This document shows, one piece after another, positions 23,224 to 32,695 of a stretch of DNA of 64,000 nt. This DNA comes from Pseudomonas azadiae. GTDB lineage: Bacteria > Pseudomonadota > Gammaproteobacteria > Pseudomonadales > Pseudomonadaceae. The stretch's first letter is position 1. Each line of letters begins with the position of its first letter. The position numbers and the translations under genes are program-made. The notes below the pieces were generated by a model, which searched no databases, was not told where the DNA came from, and saw only the letters and a list, made by a program, of their open reading frames with translations. The stretch lies in the NCBI RefSeq assembly GCF_019145355.1, contig NZ_JAHSTY010000001.1:1674001-1738000 (forward strand), written 5' to 3'.

Positions 23224-23496
23224 TTAGAGACCGGTGAGCAGATGAACCACCCCGCCCGTCAATACCATCATTCCCGGCACCCCCGCAGCCTTTAACGCTG
23301 CAGCATCCACCTTCGCCGCATCCAGCAATTGCACCCGCACCCGCGTCAGCGCCACACGCTGCTGCGACTTGAGATTACCCGCGCCGCCCAGCGCACTCAG
23401 CACATCCGCCGACAACAAACCCGGCGCCGCTGCAGTTTCGGCGATCAAATCCGGGGTCAGCGCCTTCCAGAACGCTCTTTGCCATTTCTCGAACAT
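23224..23496 (-). CDS. Free-standing IIB-like PTS domain lacking the active-site Cys
   Basis: This 90-residue protein has the glucose-family IIB fold signature (LLSADVLSALGGAGNL, then VALTRVRVQL). The residue that is the phosphorylated Cys in active IIB domains is Ala49, so the usual phosphate transfer is not possible. It closely resembles the tail domain of NagE (VVHLLTG here, VWHLLMG there). It is the last gene of the trehalose PTS unit, starting one base after the stop of the fused IIA-HPr-EI gene. A role in complex assembly or sensing is possible but inferred only. Confidence 0.8.
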   Translation of the reverse strand: MFEKWQRAFWKALTPDLIAETAAAPGLLSADVLSALGGAGNLKSQQRVALTRVRVQLLDAAKVDAAALKAAGVPGMMVLTGGVVHLLTGL

Positions 23497-23497
23497 C

Positions 23498-26005
23498 TCA
23501 GTGCTCCACGACAGGTAAGGTTTCAACAGCGGCGGCGTGATACAGGCGCAAGGCCTCACGCACCTGACCGGCTTCTTCCAGACCCAGCACTTGGCGGGCG
23601 ATGAGCTGGCAGTCGGCCAAGTCCCGTTCACGCACGTTCGCCTTGATACTGGGGATCAACGGTACGCTGACCGAAAGTTCATCCACCCCCAACCCGATCA
23701 ACACCGGTACCGCCAGCGCCTCGGATGCCAAGGCACCGCACACGCCCACCCATTTGCCGTGGGCATGGGCGGCCTTGACGGTGGCGTCGATCAGCCGCAG
23801 CACCGCCGGGTGGAAGCTGTCGGCCTGGCTTGCCAGGCGCGGGTGGTCGCGGTCCATGGCCAGGGTGTATTGGGTCAGGTCATTGGTGCCGATCGAGAAA
23901 AAGTCCACATGGGGCGCGAAGACATCCGCCATCAGCGCGGCAGACGGTACTTCAACCATGATGCCCAGCTTCGGCAACTCGGTAAGCCCGAGCGCCAGCG
24001 CCTCCTCTTCAAGCATTGCGCGCGCCAAGTGCAACTCCGAGAGCAGGCTGACCATCGGCAACATGATATGCAGTCGCGCAAAACCGGCACTGGCAAGGAT
24101 CGCGCGGAACTGTTCGCGCAGCAGGTGCGGGCGCTCCAGGCACAGGCGAATGCCGCGCAGGCCGAGGAATGGGTTGGTCTCGGCTTCCATCGGCACATAG
24201 GCCAAAGGTTTGTCGCCACCGACATCCAGGGTGCGCACCACCAGGTTGCGCTCACCGCCCAGGGCACGGGCGATCGCCGTGTAGGTCGCCGCTTGTTCGT
24301 CGGGGCTCGGCGCGCGGTTGCGATCCAGGTAGAGAAACTCCGAACGCAACAGGCCGACGCCTTCGCCGCCGAGGCTCAACGACTGCTCCACTTCCTGCAG
24401 CGAGGCAACGTTGGCGGTGACTTCAATGTGATGACCGTCGCGGGTGGTTGCCGGCAAGAACGCTTGCGCCACGTCGCGTTGGTGACGCAGTGCTTGCTGC
24501 TGGCGCGCCGCTTCCCGTTGCTCGATATCGGCCAGGTCCGGGTCCAGGTGCAACTCGCCTTTGTCGGCGTCCAGCAGCACCTGCTTGCCATTGGCCAAGC
24601 CCAGGACCTGGGCCGAAACACCGCAAATAGCCGGCAGCCCCAGGGCTCGTGCCAGAATCGCGACGTGGCTGGTCGCGCCACCGCCAACCGTGACAAACCC
24701 CAGCACCTTGCGTGTATCCAGGCCGGCGGTTTGCGAAGGCGTCAGTTGCTCGGCAATCAGGATCGCGCGCTCCGGCAGGTCCCAGGCGCTGTCCGCAATA
24801 CCCAGGATCAGTTTCAGCACGCGCTGGCCGACGTCCGCCAGGTCGGCCGCACGTTCGGCAAGCAACGCATTGCCCGAACCCTGGAACAGTTTGGCGGTGG
24901 CAACCGTGGCACGGTTCCAGGCAAAGGCGGCACTCTTGCCTTCCGCCAGCAGGCCATGGGCCTGGTCCAGCAAGGTCGGGTCTTCGAGCAATTGCTGGTG
25001 AGCACGGAAAATGTCCGCCTGGACGCCGCCGGCAGCCTGGGCTTGCAGCGCTTCGGTTGCGGTGCGCAGGCCACGCGCCAACGCAGCACGTTCGAGCGCT
25101 TCACCGGCCCCCGTTTCAGCGATATTCAGCTCGGGTTCGGTCACCTGAACGACCTGACCAAACGCCGAACCCGGTGACGCACACACGCCGCGCAGCAACG
25201 TCGTCGACGACACCGTTGCGACCGGCTCGGCCGTGCGCGTCACCGCCTCGCCACAGCCATCAGCCAACAAAGCAGCCAGCACGTTGATCGCCGCCTCGGC
25301 GTCCTCCCCCGCCGCGCTCACCTGCAAGGAATCGCCCTGCATGGTTTGCAACGCCATGATCGCCACCAGCGACTTGGCGTTGGCGCTCTGGGTTTGCTTG
25401 TGCAGGTAAATACTCGCGGTGAACCCCTTCGCCGCCTGGGCGAACACCCCGGCCGGGCGCGCGTGCAAACCGTTGGCGTTGGGCAAGGTCACAGGCTTGG
25501 AGAACAGCGCATCGCCCGCCTCTTCGTCCAGCGCTTGAGCGGACGGTGCCGGGGATAACTGCATCAGTGGCTGACCGGTTTGCACAAGGTCGGTTGCCAG
25601 TACGGTAAACGGCTCGCCGCTGACCACCAGCATCAAGGTCAGCAAGCTGCGCGCGTTGAGCGCTACGTAGTCGGCATCGAATTCGACCAGCGCTTGCCCG
25701 GCCTCCACCCGCTGGCCTTCCTGCACCCGCCGGGTGAAACCCTGGCCCGCCAGGTTCACGGTGTCCAGGCCGATGTGCAACAGCACCTGGACGCCATTGT
25801 CAGCGGTGATGCTGAGCGCATGCCCACTGTCCTGGATATTGCTGATCACCCCGGCCAGCGGCGCGCAGAGGGTCTGCGAGGTGGGGTCGATGCACAGGCC
25901 GTCACCGATCAGGCGGCTGGAGAACACCGGGTCGGGCACCTTATCCAGCGCCAGCAGCACACCGGATAGAGGCGCCAACAGTTCCAGGGGTTGAGTTGCG
26001 GTCAT
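23498..26005 (-). CDS. Fused PTS protein IIA(Glc)-HPr-Enzyme I of the trehalose locus
   Basis: This 835-residue protein is a paralogue of NagF with the same order of domains. IIA (about 1-150) has LLHIGLDTVNLAG. HPr (about 175-260) has NANGLHARPAGVFAQ. Enzyme I has the active His in GGGATSHVAILARA, the PEP-site segment SIGTNDLTQYTLAMDRDH, and the Cys in GVCGALASEALAVP. It probably supplies phosphate to the IIB of TreP, which lacks its own IIA. It lies between the porin gene (a REP pair intervenes) and the small IIB-like gene. Confidence 0.9.
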   Translation of the reverse strand: MTATQPLELLAPLSGVLLALDKVPDPVFSSRLIGDGLCIDPTSQTLCAPLAGVISNIQDSGHALSITADNGVQVLLHIGLDTVNLAGQGFTRRVQEGQRVEAGQALVEFDADYVALNARSLLTLMLVVSGEPFTVLATDLVQTGQPLMQLSPAPSAQALDEEAGDALFSKPVTLPNANGLHARPAGVFAQAAKGFTASIYLHKQTQSANAKSLVAIMALQTMQGDSLQVSAAGEDAEAAINVLAALLADGCGEAVTRTAEPVATVSSTTLLRGVCASPGSAFGQVVQVTEPELNIAETGAGEALERAALARGLRTATEALQAQAAGGVQADIFRAHQQLLEDPTLLDQAHGLLAEGKSAAFAWNRATVATAKLFQGSGNALLAERAADLADVGQRVLKLILGIADSAWDLPERAILIAEQLTPSQTAGLDTRKVLGFVTVGGGATSHVAILARALGLPAICGVSAQVLGLANGKQVLLDADKGELHLDPDLADIEQREAARQQQALRHQRDVAQAFLPATTRDGHHIEVTANVASLQEVEQSLSLGGEGVGLLRSEFLYLDRNRAPSPDEQAATYTAIARALGGERNLVVRTLDVGGDKPLAYVPMEAETNPFLGLRGIRLCLERPHLLREQFRAILASAGFARLHIMLPMVSLLSELHLARAMLEEEALALGLTELPKLGIMVEVPSAALMADVFAPHVDFFSIGTNDLTQYTLAMDRDHPRLASQADSFHPAVLRLIDATVKAAHAHGKWVGVCGALASEALAVPVLIGLGVDELSVSVPLIPSIKANVRERDLADCQLIARQVLGLEEAGQVREALRLYHAAAVETLPVVEH

Positions 26006-26076
26006 GGCTTCACCTGCTGTTTTGTTCTGTAAAAATCACTGGTCGGGGACAAAGGCTTGATCCAGAGCGCCGCACC

Positions 26077-26164
26077 TGTGGGAGCTGGCTTGCCTGCGAT
26101 GGCATCACCTCGGCACCACTGGGATACCGAGTCGCCTGCATCGCGGGCAAGCCCGGCTCCCACA
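26077..26164. repeat. REP-like repeat pair
   Basis: Arms TGTGGGAGCTGGCTTGCCTG and CGGGCAAGCCCGGCTCCCAC are inverted and separated by about 40 bases, between the porin and fused PTS genes of the tre unit. Confidence 0.85.
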
Positions 26165-26188
26165 TAAGCGCGTCCACATTGGGCTTGG

Positions 26189-27466
<1,278 letters not shown>

Positions 27467-27478
27467 TTACAGCAGGTC

Positions 27479-29125
27479 TCAATCCTTGAGGTGCAGCACA
27501 AAGGATTCGTAAGGCCGCAGCGCGACCGTGCCCGTACGCACCGGGCAGTCGGGGTAGTTGCTGATCAGCAGGCGTTGCTCGCTTGCCGGGTTGATGACGC
27601 CGTGCGGTAGGTGGATTTCGCAGGGCGTGCCGTAGAAGTTATTGAGCACCAGCAGGCGCTCGCCATGACCTTCGCGCAGGTACGCCCAGACCTGCAGATG
27701 GTCCTGCAGCAGTGGTCGATATAGGCCTTCCTGAATCAGCGGTTCATGGCGGCGCAAGGCAATCAACGCGCGGTAGTGATGCAGCACCGAATCCGGGTCA
27801 TCGCGCTGGCATTCGACGTTGATACTCGAGGCATTGGCCGCAATGCCGATCCAGGGTTCACCTGTGCTGAAGCCGGCGTTCATCCCCGCATTCCACTGCA
27901 TCGGCGTTCGCCCGTTGTCCCGCGATTTCTGCATGATCGCCGCCATGCTCGCCGCCTCGGACTCGCCCGCATCGCGCTTGAGGCGAAAGATGTTCAGGGT
28001 CTCCACATCGCGGTATTGCTCGATCCTGTCAAAGCCCGGATTGGTCATGCCCAGCTCTTCGCCCTGGTACACAAACGGCGTGCCCTGGAGGAAGTGCAAT
28101 GCGGTGGCGAGCATCTTGGCCGAGACCACGCGATGCTCACCGTCATTGCCGAAGCGCGAAACCACCCGCGGTTGGTCGTGGTTACACCAGAACAGCGCAT
28201 TCCAGCCGCCACCGGCCTGCATGCCCATTTGCCAATCGGAGAAGATTTGCTTGAGTTGCAGGAAGTCGAAGTCGGCCTTCACCCACTTCTGCAGGTTCGG
28301 GTAGTCGACTTTCAGGTGATGAAAGTTGAAGGTCATCGACAGTTCTTTCGACGCCGGATTGGAGTAGCGAATGCAATGCTCCAGGCGGGTGGACGACATC
28401 TCGCCGACGTTGATCAGGTCGTGGCCTTCGAAGACTTCGCGGTGCATCTCCTGCAGGTACGCATGCACGTTGGGGCCATCGGTGTAGAAACGGCGGCCGT
28501 CGCTCTCGTCTTCGGGGAAATCGGCGGGCTTGGAGATCAGGTTGATCACGTCCAGGCGGAAGCCGCCCACGCCCTTGTCGCGCCAGAAGCGCATCAGCTT
28601 GAACACCTCGGCGCGCACCTTGGGGTTGTCCCAATTGAGGTCGGCCTGGGTGTGGTCAAACAGGTGCAGGAAGTACTGGCCGGTTTGCGCCTCGTATTCC
28701 CAGGCCGAGCCGCCGAACTTGGATTCCCAGTTGTTCGGCTGGTCACGCCAGATGTAGAAGTCGCGGTACGGGTTGTCGAGGCTGCTGCGCGCTTGCTGGA
28801 ACCACTCGTGCTCGATGGACGTGTGGTTGACCACGATGTCGAGCATCAGCCGGATGCCGCGCTTGGCCGCTTCGCTGATCAGCAGGTCGCAGTCGGCCAT
28901 GGTCCCGTAGCTCGGGTCGATGGCGTAGTAGTCGCTGATGTCATAGCCGTTGTCGCGCTGGGGCGATCGCAGGAACGGGGTGATCCACAGGCAATCCACG
29001 CCCAGCCATTGCAGGTAGTCTAGCTTGTCCACGATGCCCAGCAGGTCACCGGTGGCGTTACCCGCGTGGCTGTGGAAGCTTTTGGGGTAGATCTGGTAGA
29101 TCACCGAGTGTTGCCAGTTTTGCAT
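27479..29125 (-). CDS. treC: Alpha,alpha-phosphotrehalase (trehalose-6-phosphate hydrolase)
   Basis: This 548-residue GH13 enzyme hydrolyses trehalose-6-P to glucose and glucose-6-P in the cytoplasm. It starts WQHSVIYQIYPKSFHSHAGN. The four GH13 regions are visible: LDIVVNHTS; GFRLDVINLIS with the nucleophile Asp; INVGEMSS with the acid Glu; and FWCNHDQPRVVSRFG with the transition-state Asp. The start at 29125 follows AAGGAA. It lies between treP and the porin gene; a REP pair separates it from treP. Confidence 0.93.
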   Translation of the reverse strand: MQNWQHSVIYQIYPKSFHSHAGNATGDLLGIVDKLDYLQWLGVDCLWITPFLRSPQRDNGYDISDYYAIDPSYGTMADCDLLISEAAKRGIRLMLDIVVNHTSIEHEWFQQARSSLDNPYRDFYIWRDQPNNWESKFGGSAWEYEAQTGQYFLHLFDHTQADLNWDNPKVRAEVFKLMRFWRDKGVGGFRLDVINLISKPADFPEDESDGRRFYTDGPNVHAYLQEMHREVFEGHDLINVGEMSSTRLEHCIRYSNPASKELSMTFNFHHLKVDYPNLQKWVKADFDFLQLKQIFSDWQMGMQAGGGWNALFWCNHDQPRVVSRFGNDGEHRVVSAKMLATALHFLQGTPFVYQGEELGMTNPGFDRIEQYRDVETLNIFRLKRDAGESEAASMAAIMQKSRDNGRTPMQWNAGMNAGFSTGEPWIGIAANASSINVECQRDDPDSVLHHYRALIALRRHEPLIQEGLYRPLLQDHLQVWAYLREGHGERLLVLNNFYGTPCEIHLPHGVINPASEQRLLISNYPDCPVRTGTVALRPYESFVLHLKD

Positions 29126-29167
29126 GGGGGGTTCCTTCAATAATTGTGTGCTGGCCTTGAGGGCCTC

Positions 29168-29240
29168 ATCGCAGGCAAGCCAGCTCCCACACTTGAATGT
29201 GTTCACAAATCCAGGTGGGAGTCGGGCTTGCCCGCGATGG
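29168..29240. repeat. REP-like repeat pair inside the tre unit
   Basis: Arms CGCAGGCAAGCCAGCTCCCA and GTGGGAGTCGGGCTTGCCCG are separated by about 25 bases with an inner TGTGTTCACA segment, between treP and treC. It could lower or stabilise parts of the shared mRNA. Confidence 0.82.
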
Positions 29241-29247
29241 CGATCTA

Positions 29248-30690
29248 TCAAGCGACGCGATAACCCGGCCGAACAATCTTCATGCTCAACCCACAGGTCA
29301 AAACAAACGGCACCACCATCGCGATGACCATGCCGGTCACAAACACCGCAATGGATTGCGGCACGATCGAAATAAACCCAGGCAAGCCCCCCACCCCGAT
29401 GGCCGAGGCCTGCACCTTGTTCAACGACAGGAAAACGCTGCCCAACGCCGAGCCCAGCAGGGCCGCATAAAAGGGGAACTTGAAGCGCAGGTTCACCCCG
29501 AACATCGCCGGTTCCGTAATGCCGAAATACGCCGAGATCGCCGAGGTCGAGGCCATGCTTTTGTCCCGCGCATTGCGGCTGGTGTAGAACACCGCCAGCG
29601 CCGCGCTGCCCTGGGCCAGGTTGGACATGACGATCATCGGCCAGATAAAGGTGCCGCCCTGGGTCGAAATTAGCTGCAGGTCCACGGCAAGAAACATGTG
29701 ATGCATGCCAGTGATCACCAGCGGCGCATAGAGCAGGCCGAACAGCGCGCCGCCGACCATCGGCGCCAGGTCAAACAGCGTGACCATGCCTTCGGTGATC
29801 AGGATGCCGAGGTGACGGGTCACCGGGCCGATGATCGCCAGGGCCAGGACGCCGGTGACGACGATGGTGGTGATCGGCACGACGAGCAATTGGATCGCGT
29901 TGGGCACCCTGGCCCGCAGCCATTTCTCGATCACGCTCATCACATAGGCCGCCATCAGAATCGGCAGGATCTGTCCCTGATAGCCGACCTTTTCGATCTG
30001 GAACCAGCCAAAAATATCGAAGTACGGCAGGCTCTGGCCGTCGAGGCCGGCCACGGCCTTGCCGTAGTTCCAGGCATTGAGCAGATCGGGGTGCACCAGC
30101 ATCAGGCCCAGCACGATGCCGAGGATTTCACTGCCGCCAAACCGCTTGGCCGCCGACCACCCCACCAGCGCCGGCAGGAACACGAACGAGGTGTTGGCCA
30201 TCAGGTTGATCAGGCTCCACAGGCCGTCCAGGTTCGGATAAGCCTGCAGCAGCGTCTGACCCTCGATGAACATGCCCTTGGCGCCCATCAGGTTGTTCAC
30301 GCCCATCAACAGGCCGGCAATGATCAACGCGGGCAGGATCGGCATGAACACGTCGGAAAACACCCGCACCAGCCGCTGCATGGCGTTGGTCTTATCGGCG
30401 CCTTTCTTCTTCACGTCCGCGATGGTGGCGGCGGCGAGACCGGTCAGCTCGCGCAGGGCGGCGTAGACCTTTTCCACTTCGCCGGGACCGATCACCACTT
30501 GGAACAGGCCGCCGGTAAAGAACGAACCCTTGACCAGATCGACCTGGTTCAACGCGCTGCCATTGACCCGGCTCGGGTCCTTGAGCGCCAGGCGCAGGCG
30601 GGTCACGCAATGGGCAGCTTGCTCAAGGTTGTCGCGGCCCCCGAGGTGCTCGAGGACCTCGCGGGCGATAGTCGAATAGTCGTGGCTCAT
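29248..30690 (-). CDS. treP: Trehalose-specific PTS permease IIBC
   Basis: This 480-residue protein begins with a IIB domain (about 1-80) with the phosphorylated Cys28 in AHCVTRLRLAL. A IIC membrane domain (about 105-470) with ten or so hydrophobic segments follows. The substrate-site region ITEPAMFGVNLRFKFPF is of the trehalose/sucrose family. No IIA is attached, so the IIA of the fused protein at 23498-26005 must serve. The start at 30690 gives MSHDYSTIAREVLEHLGG. It is the first gene of the tre unit and is divergent from treR. Confidence 0.93.
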   Translation of the reverse strand: MSHDYSTIAREVLEHLGGRDNLEQAAHCVTRLRLALKDPSRVNGSALNQVDLVKGSFFTGGLFQVVIGPGEVEKVYAALRELTGLAAATIADVKKKGADKTNAMQRLVRVFSDVFMPILPALIIAGLLMGVNNLMGAKGMFIEGQTLLQAYPNLDGLWSLINLMANTSFVFLPALVGWSAAKRFGGSEILGIVLGLMLVHPDLLNAWNYGKAVAGLDGQSLPYFDIFGWFQIEKVGYQGQILPILMAAYVMSVIEKWLRARVPNAIQLLVVPITTIVVTGVLALAIIGPVTRHLGILITEGMVTLFDLAPMVGGALFGLLYAPLVITGMHHMFLAVDLQLISTQGGTFIWPMIVMSNLAQGSAALAVFYTSRNARDKSMASTSAISAYFGITEPAMFGVNLRFKFPFYAALLGSALGSVFLSLNKVQASAIGVGGLPGFISIVPQSIAVFVTGMVIAMVVPFVLTCGLSMKIVRPGYRVA

Positions 30691-30755
30691 GCTTGGTTTC
30701 CACTTTGATTTTTTTATTGGGGGGCAGTCATTGGCAGCACGCCGAAAGCAAAAGT

Positions 30756-30797
30756 ACTCGTACAGACGAGCTAAAGCAACAACTCGTCTGTACGAGT
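30756..30797. promoter_or_regulatory. Likely TreR operator: perfect 15-base inverted repeat
   Basis: ACTCGTACAGACGAG (30756-30770) and CTCGTCTGTACGAGT (30783-30797) are exact inverse copies 12 bases apart, and each is itself a near palindrome (CTCGT-n4-ACGAG). They lie in the treR-treP divergent gap about 65 bases from the treP start, where a GntR dimer pair would block transcription. Binding by TreR is inferred from position and symmetry. Confidence 0.65.
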
Positions 30798-30943
30798 TAC
30801 ACATTGTTTAATTTTGCTGGCCGTCGAACCGCTGCAAGCCGCATGAATCAAAGGGTCTAATGGACAAACTTGTACGGTGCCACTAAGGTTCCTGCCTTGA
30901 CCGCGCAGTACACCTTCATCACGCCGGGCACAGAGCCAACGCC

Positions 30944-31648
30944 ATGAGCAAATACAACCAGATCTATACGGATCTGCTTGCCAGCATCACCACCGAACGC
31001 CTGCAGCGCGGCACGCGCCTTCCCTCCGAAACCGAACTGATGGACAGCTACCAGGCCAGCCGCGGCACCGTGCGCCGGGCCATCGAGCAGTTGCAGGAGC
31101 GCGGCTTTGCGCAAAAGATCCACGGCAAGGGCACTTTCGTGTTGTCACCCAACCCGATTGAGTTCCAACTGGGCGGCATCGTCAGCTTCCACGAAACCCA
31201 CGCCGACCTGGGCGATGACGTACACACCGAAGTGGTGGAATTCACCCAGTTGCCACTCGAAGGCGCACTGCTGCAACACATCGAAGCCGAACCCGGCGCC
31301 CTGATCACGCGCATCAAGCGCGTGCGGCGTATAGGCGGCAAACGCGTGATCCTCGACATCAACCACTTCGTCGCCGACGTAATTCCCGGCCTGGACCGCG
31401 TGATTGCCGAACAATCGATCTACGCGTTTATCGAACAAACCCTGCAACTGCAGATCAGCTACGCCCAGCGCACCATCGAAGCCCTGCCCCGCAGCAAGGA
31501 CGATCAGGCACACCTGGACCTTGACGGGCAAAGCCATGTGATTGTGGTGAGTAACCAGACGTTTTTGCAGGATGGGCGGCAGTTCGAGTACACCGAGTCG
31601 CGGCATACGTTGGATAAGTTTTACTTTTCGGATGTTGCGCGGCGGTGA
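30944..31648 (+). CDS. treR: GntR-family trehalose operon repressor
   Basis: This 234-residue regulator has an N-terminal winged helix (about 5-70; RLPSETELMDSYQASRGTVR and KIHGKGTFVLSP) and a UTRA effector domain (about 88-228; RVILDINHFVADVIPGL, SRHTLDKFYF). It belongs to the TreR group, which senses trehalose-6-phosphate. It is divergent from treP, and the long inverted repeat at 30756-30797 lies between them. An aminoglycoside-kinase-like gene starts 13 bases after its stop. Confidence 0.9.
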   Translation: MSKYNQIYTDLLASITTERLQRGTRLPSETELMDSYQASRGTVRRAIEQLQERGFAQKIHGKGTFVLSPNPIEFQLGGIVSFHETHADLGDDVHTEVVEFTQLPLEGALLQHIEAEPGALITRIKRVRRIGGKRVILDINHFVADVIPGLDRVIAEQSIYAFIEQTLQLQISYAQRTIEALPRSKDDQAHLDLDGQSHVIVVSNQTFLQDGRQFEYTESRHTLDKFYFSDVARR

Positions 31649-31661
31649 GCCGGCGGCGACC

Positions 31662-32432
31662 ATGAAGATTCCTAACAAATGGCGTAAACAATTCCTCCAT
31701 GCGCTCCTTGAACAGCAGACTATCGGGGAATCGCGCGCAAACGTCTTTCGCCTAAGCCGGGACGACGGTACGGACGTGTTCCTGAAGTCCGAGCCCCTTG
31801 ATGAGTTCGGTGAGCTTGCAAACGAAATCGAGCGGCTGCGCTGGCTGCGGCACATGAATCTGCCTGCGCCTGCGGTCTTGGACGAAGTCACGGAAGACCA
31901 TCGCCATTGGCTGCTGATGACCACCGTGCCGGGACAGAACCTGGCCAGCGCCAGCGAGCTTTCTGCCGCGCGGATCATCAACATACTGGCAACCGCGCTA
32001 CGTACTTTGCATCAGGTGCCCATCGCACTTTGCCCCTTCGATCATTCACTTGAACGACGCATCGCACAGGCCCAAACGCACGTCAGTGCGGGACGGGTGG
32101 ACGAGACAGACTTCGACGACGAGCGACTGGGACAAAGTGCTGGGGACGTGCTGGCAGAGCTTCTGTCGACTCAGCCAAAGACCCACGATCTGGTGGTGAC
32201 CCATGGCGATGCCTGCCTGCCGAACTTCATGACGGCAGACGGTCGTTTCAGCGGCTTCATCGACTGCGCACGGCTGGGGATCAGTGACCGTCATCAAGAC
32301 CTCGCCCTTGCGGCGCGAAGCATCGAACGCAACCTTGGGCAGGCATGGGTGAAACCCTTTTTTGAGCTTTACGGTGCAGAACCCGATGAGCAGCGGATGA
32401 AGTTCTACTGTCTGCTGGACGAGTTTTTCTGA
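31662..32432 (+). CDS. APH(3')-like aminoglycoside phosphotransferase
   Basis: This 256-residue kinase-fold protein has the APH signature: the catalytic loop VTHGDACLPNFM and the metal-binding segment GFIDCARLGISDRHQDLALA. ESRANVFRLSR lies at the nucleotide loop, FLKSE supplies the ATP-site Lys, and the C-terminus is DEQRMKFYCLLDEFF. Chromosomal APH(3')-II-like enzymes occur in Pseudomonas and can phosphorylate kanamycin-type drugs; whether this one gives resistance cannot be told here. It starts 13 bases after treR with no clear ribosome site of its own, so it may be read through from treR. Confidence 0.85.
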   Translation: MKIPNKWRKQFLHALLEQQTIGESRANVFRLSRDDGTDVFLKSEPLDEFGELANEIERLRWLRHMNLPAPAVLDEVTEDHRHWLLMTTVPGQNLASASELSAARIINILATALRTLHQVPIALCPFDHSLERRIAQAQTHVSAGRVDETDFDDERLGQSAGDVLAELLSTQPKTHDLVVTHGDACLPNFMTADGRFSGFIDCARLGISDRHQDLALAARSIERNLGQAWVKPFFELYGAEPDEQRMKFYCLLDEFF

Positions 32433-32613
32433 CGCTGGGCGTGCCCGTTTCACACAGGGTTGCGAAGCGGCCCCTATTCCTCGAAGCAGCTTGTTACCTT
32501 TGAGGTCCGAAGCGAGCTGACAAACAGATTCAACCTTACCTAGAATGCCTGCGTGGCTATGGAACACCTTCCTTCTATCCTCCTATGACCTAGGGGTTCC
32601 GCTCTCCACACCG

Positions 32614-32637
32614 CGCCTGCTTTTTGCAGGCGTTTTT
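32614..32637 (+). terminator. Rho-independent terminator
   Basis: CGCCTGC-TTTTT-GCAGGCG followed by TTTTT. It is about 180 bases after the kinase stop and just ahead of the next gene, insulating that gene from treR-aph readthrough. Confidence 0.8.
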
Positions 32638-32695
32638 ACATCAGCAGAACAATGCTGCAGCTCGTCCACGACGGCGGCCAGGGAGAAAATCAAGC

